Origin: Triplophysa rosa | Taxonomy: Eukaryota; Chordata; Actinopteri; Cypriniformes; Nemacheilidae | Direction of reading: 5' to 3' | Length of the DNA: 64,000 nucleotides | Assembly: GCF_024868665.1 (NCBI RefSeq) | Contig: NC_079890.1 | Span: forward strand, 3,820,005 to 3,884,004 | Part shown: in pieces, positions 59,690-64,000 of the stretch | Layout of the letters: the number at the start of each line of letters is the position of its first letter | Numbering within the stretch: the first letter of the stretch is position 1 | Made by a program: the position numbers and the translations under genes | The notes under the pieces: model-generated | What the model was told of the DNA's origin: nothing | Databases searched by the model: none | What the model saw: only the letters and a program-made list of their open reading frames with translations

Positions 59690-60428
59690 CGCGAGTTGAG
59701 TTTGTCGTGTGTTTGTAGCGCATGTTGTTTCTTTGTGTGATCTGCAAATGCAGACACGCGCACAACGTTAAAAAGACAACATAAGTCCTAATAATCAGTA
59801 ATTATGTTCCAGAGGCAACAAATGTCGTGTTTATAATGGGGTTTATTGTCTTTGTTGAGTCGCGACGAGACATGGCGTAACACTGGTTGATCACTAACGG
59901 CAAATCTTTATAACGTCGTATATAAAAGGTAAAACTGTTAGCTATAGTTTTTATACTGTAACTATTTAACATAACATTTTTTTTAAAAACCTTACCAATC
60001 CTTTACATCCTGCTCAAGTCGCGATGGCAAAGTTGATGTATCGGCTTGATCATCTTCATTTTCCGGATCAGATTCGAGCTCAAATTGAAAAAAAAAAGTA
60101 CCGATGACATTTTATGACCTGTCAGTACAATTGCTTTGGAACCTGATGTTCCGAATATGGTAAGAGGCGTAACATTTCTGTCACAGGCTTGCAGTATTTG
60201 ACCAATCACTACGCAGTGGTTAACTGGCCAATCATAGCTCACCTCGCTTTTCAGAGCGATGAGCTTTGTTAAAAATCTGCGCGTTTCAGAGAGGCGGGGC
60301 AAAGAGGAGATACAAACATGCACGGTATGTGGAAAATACAGCGTTCTTTAACCTTAGTGTATACACATTGCATTACATCTAAAACAAACAATAATATTCG
60401 TTTTAGCCGTGTCATATCACCCCTTTAA

Positions 60429-62315
60429 GTGAATATACCTAAAGTAAACGAATAGATTTACCCAAACATGATTCAAATTATTCTTAGTTTACTCTCCCTC
60501 ATTCCATCGCAGATGTGTGTATGACTTTTTATTTTTAAATATGTCACTTTATATACAGTATCTAAAACATATCTGTCACTTTTTCCATGTAATAGATCCC
60601 AAAACCGTTCCAAAATGAACCCAGAGAGTTAAAAAAAAGTCTTCTGAAGCAAAATGAGTTTGTGAGAAAACAATAAATATTTTGAGCTTATTTAGCCAGA
60701 TGGAAACCAAAACAAATGCTAAATTCAAATAAGGCGATGCATCAATATCTTTTACCTGTTTACCTCATTTGTAAGTCACTTTGGATGAAAGCGTCTGCTA
60801 AATGACTAAATGTACAGTAAATCTTTAAATTACAGTGGTTCATCTTGAACTGAAATGGTAGTAGTAGATTTTCATTTTTCGACTAAACGTACCCCAAATA
60901 AACAACATTGAACAGTAAAGCAAAGCAGTTATTCCGTTCATTTTTCTTGAGTACAGATCGTATAATTGAATAATACTTGAAGTGATGCACTCATTAAATA
61001 CTTCATATAAAAACTTTAACTAGTGGGTTCATTGCAATATTTTTGTAGTTCAAAATGAACTTACTCATTCTCTAGTATAGAATGAGTCTGTTTCTCTCAG
61101 TCGTTTTGTCTGTCAGCTCGTGGAAACAGCTCCTGTTGTTTGTTTGACCTCAGTTAAACCCTCTCTTTTATCAAGAGCTGTTAAAATCACAACAGCCTCA
61201 AAGCATTACGTGACTGCGCTTGTGTGTGTTTAGTTGACAACATTCCTGAAGTAACGTGGTGGCAAAAGAGGTTTTCAAAGGGCATAGAGAGAGAGAGTGA
61301 GAGGAGGTAAGGCCAACCGCACAGGAAGAAAGGAGGAGAAATAGTTAAAGAGTGTTAGGCAGATATCAGCCGTGAGCGTTTCCAGACAGCTTTCTCACGT
61401 ACACTTTGGCAAATGGGTTTTTAGTTTAAATTATTGAAAAATGTTTTGTTCCCTAACCCTTACGAACCTTTAAACCTTTGGAATAAAACTTTGGGCCATT
61501 TGGGTTATGAGGACACAGGATTTCCCATTTCCTACCCATCTATAAATGAGCCTCAAACCAAATACACAGAGAACAGTTGTTCGCTTTATATTTTAAGATT
61601 TTTAGCTGAGTTCGCTATGGCAACAAACACTATTAACGGTGCTTATGATTAGAAAGTCATCCTGCATAGATTGTCCCAAGGATATAAATGATGTCTCAAT
61701 TGTTGTTCTGCTTGTCACGGTCTGAGAAGATGAAGGATGTGGAGAAATGTATCTTAATAAAGCTATCTACCTTTAATTAAACAAAAATGACATAATTATA
61801 CAGCAACTTCAAGATGATGAATGAATCGCGATGTCTTAACACAAATGCAGAGACATAACTAAAAAAAGGGACCGCAAACACTGAGCTATATATAGATGGG
61901 GGATAGCGATAACTAAATAAGGGTGAATGTAATTGGTAACCATGACAACAAATGATTGAATCGATGAACAGGGGCATACATACTACAACAAAAGGTGATG
62001 CACATGTTACGCTGGATGGTGGTCGCTATTTTAAAAAAAGAGCTGCAACAAAAACAGCAAAACAAGGCAGAATGTGATACAGTTTGATTACGATCATTTG
62101 GAAAATGTTCTCAGAAATCTGTAGATGTACAAAGAAGTGACGTATAGCAACACCCTGGCAACCTCCCACATCAATCAAGATTTGATGGGACAGAATGCAC
62201 AGCATCTCTTTTTTTCAGCAGAAAATTGAAAATCTGATTGTTGTTTTGCAGTCTGATCTTCATTTACACATGGCCTTGGCTCATTTTCCTGCTATATTGT
62301 ATTTAGGCATCCACA
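60429..62315. other. no gene; repeat fragments
   Basis: Holds a MITE-like piece at 60630-60680 (TCTTCTGAAGCAAAATGAG, related to 38590) and a SINE tail at 60769-60814. The frames 61434-61652 and 61777-61977 have no support. Confidence 0.5.
60769..60814 (+). mobile_element. SINE 3' tail fragment
   Basis: TGTAAGTCACTTTGGATGAA then AGCGTCTGCTAAATGAC: the tail shared with the SINEs at 7607 and 37836, without the tRNA head. Confidence 0.7.
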
Positions 62316-62319
62316 TTTA

Positions 62320-62745
62320 GCACATAAATCACATTACGTAAAAGAAAAATCGGAAATACGGAAGTTTTCTGTAAACTGGAAAAGCAGAAATATACCGTAA
62401 AATATTTGTTTTCCCCGTAAAATTATAGGATATAAGGCTATATATTCAATTGTTTTCCTGATTTTCCTTGTAAATTTGTTGTCTTTTTCTGTAATTTTAT
62501 AGTTTTTGACCGTATTTAAAAAATAAACTGTAAAAAAAGAAATCTGAAAAAAAAGAAATTTTCTGGCAGTTGGGGCGCCAGAAATAAACAAAGATACAAA
62601 AAATCCTCGTAAAATTGCATTTCCCTACTATTTTTCTTGTAAATTTGTCCTTTTACTGTTATTGACTGTATTTTAAAAATAAAATTTTATGTGGGAAATC
62701 TGTAAAAAAAAATACATTCTGTAAATTACAGTTTGTTACACTGTG
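62320..62745. repeat. interspersed TACCGTAAAAT / GGGGCGCCAG repeat
   Basis: Many CCGTAAAATT, CTGTAATTTTA and CTTGTAAATTTG motifs surround the GC palindrome-like CTGGCAGTTGGGGCGCCAG at about 62562-62580. This resembles a common fish DNA repeat, though I cannot assign its superfamily. The minus frame 62334-62591 is spurious. Confidence 0.45.
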
Positions 62746-63479
62746 TGATATACAGAAGCATCACTTTGCAGTCTTTGGTGTCCATGTTCATACAGGTGCT
62801 CACTACAAGTTGGGCACCCTTAAAGACCCGTTTTTGTTTTTTATGAAAACATACTTCAAAAGTTGTGATTGGGTTGTCGAATCAATTCATTTAAGCCCTC
62901 GATTATTAGAGTCCACCAAACTTTATGCATAACGCTTGCTTCTCTATCGCCATCTCTGTTTGAAACATAGAATTGCATGTTACTCTTATGAATTGGACGA
63001 AGGTCCTAAGTGTGCTTTGTTTTTCAAGAGTACGTGAGCACAGTCGAGCGCACAGCCTTTAAAAAGTATACTTCATTTCACACGTACACAGGAGTTTAGC
63101 GTTGACAATTTGCAGTACCTCTCCTGACCTACAGGGGACCGCAGGGAGCTGTTAAACTGGTTGGTGTGACGAATGACACAGACACTATAAGCTCACCCTA
63201 GTGAAGGTGTAAAAAATGAAAAGTATTCTTAGGCCTTAAGCAAACAGATTTTTATATACTTGTTTATTAACTTTTTATTTTTAACCAAGAAATAATAAAA
63301 AATACATATTGCATGTTGAGATTAGATTAATTTAGACTGCAGGAGGCTTATGAAACGTTTCGAATAGTTAAAACTACACCGCATGTAACCTCAGTCGTCG
63401 AATGGTCAACCAATCACAAAAATGTTATCTTCTTTAGCAAAGAAGCGAAAACGTGACAACATCTTAGTCCTGTGTCAGC

Positions 63480-63579
63480 CACCGTAGTGCTTCAAAAGGG
63501 AGGGGTGGAATGAGCCGTTGGTTGCAGTTCACAACCTCACCACTAGATGCCGCTAAATGTTATACACTGGACATTTAAA
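63480..63579. mobile_element. 3' fragment of the AGGTCCAATGTG MITE family
   Basis: GTTGGTTGCAGTTCACAACC, CTCACCACTAGATGCCGCTA and the end ACACTGGACATTTAA align with 2850-2914, and here the right terminus is better preserved. The left part is diverged. Confidence 0.6.
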
Positions 63580-64000
63580 AGTTATTCAAGAGTGTTTGTC
63601 AAACTCGACACACAGAAGCAAACAAACTGAAAAAAGTGCTAGAGAAGTTCATCATGCAGACTGAATCTAATTACCTGAACTGCTCGAACCGTCGTTCAGG
63701 ACTGTTTATTTTCCACGCGTAAACAAGCAAACACAAACGTGTACACACGCACACATACACATTCTTTGCATCCAAGTTATTCCATTTGTTTCCGCTCTGT
63801 CACTGCTCATTTAGTGCTCCAGTAAAAGAATCAATTGTGGATTAGAAGGAGAAGCAGACACAACAGAGATTTGAGGCTGTTTAACAAGTGTTGAACGCAC
63901 ACTGAAAATCCAGAAGACTGAAATGTATTTCTAAAGAAAGATAGCAAGGGAGATAGAGAGGTTAGTTGGCTAGTTTTATTAAACCTTACATAACAAATTG
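63580..64000. other. no gene recognised
   Basis: Non-coding to the window end, with a short ACACAC-rich segment near 63730-63760. Confidence 0.5.

Larger units (their letters stand above)
58939..60424 (+). mobile_element. Kolobok-like TTAA transposon with THAP exon
   Basis: TTAA flanks both ends (58935-58938 and 60425-60428). The left end AGGGGTCATATGGC and the right end in reverse AGGGGTGATATGAC are inverted repeats. Kolobok transposons insert at TTAA and encode a THAP-domain protein, and both features are present here. The element is 1486 bp, too short for a full transposase, and a LINE/SINE tail (59155-59297) is nested in it. The superfamily is inferred; piggyBac also uses TTAA but usually has CCY ends. 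Confidence 0.65.

Overview
This is vertebrate DNA, almost certainly from a cypriniform (carp/zebrafish-like) teleost. Microsatellites are abundant. Introns and intergenic DNA are packed with non-autonomous DNA transposons of families I associate with that order: the AAAGGGATAGTTCACC foldback MITE, the CACTCTTAAAAATAAAGG TA-flanked MITE, CAGTG- and TAG-ended hAT MITEs, tRNA-derived SINEs with the AAAGCGTCTGCCAAAT tail, and an L2-type LINE. There is no bacterial-style gene layout. Most open frames of 60-140 codons here are chance frames. Family names are from memory, not from a database search.

1-27552: the dominant feature is a 13.48-kb head-to-tail tandem duplication. Bases 584-14067 recur at 14069-27552. 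The frames I compared translate identically, microsatellite lengths agree, and I found only two homopolymer differences (T2/T3 near 2985 and A9/A8 near 12770). The right breakpoint lies 28 bp inside a 440-bp hAT element that is intact only after the second copy (27525-27964, with an 8-bp target duplication). The left breakpoint lies inside another hAT-like MITE. The breakpoints share no homology and one extra A sits at the junction. Either this is a very young duplication or a false duplication made by the assembler. Each copy carries the same set of elements, including a Harbinger-type element with a decayed Myb/SANT-like gene.

27973-40550: unique DNA with MITEs, SINEs and hAT/Harbinger elements. 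The best host-gene signal in the window is here. A 3' splice site at 33391-33392 is followed by a short 5' UTR, a strong Kozak ATG at 33520, an 18-residue hydrophobic leader and a consensus donor at 33575. This looks like the signal-peptide exon of a plus-strand gene for a secreted or membrane protein. A GC-rich block near 32400-32720 may be its promoter or first exon. A possible further exon on the same strand is at 53620-53739.

40560-46270: an L2-type LINE with an internal deletion over the endonuclease and several frame breaks, then a roughly 2-kb hAT element sitting in a (CA)n tract with two other elements nested in it.

46270-64000: several TTAA-flanked MITEs, a TA-flanked MITE, a block with a repeated TGACAGGGTGGACA motif, a five-unit tandem array built from a palindromic MITE (56170-57545), and a 1.49-kb TTAA-flanked element containing an intact THAP-domain exon (Kolobok-like). 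I see no RNA gene beyond tRNA-derived SINEs, no CRISPR array and no endogenous virus.
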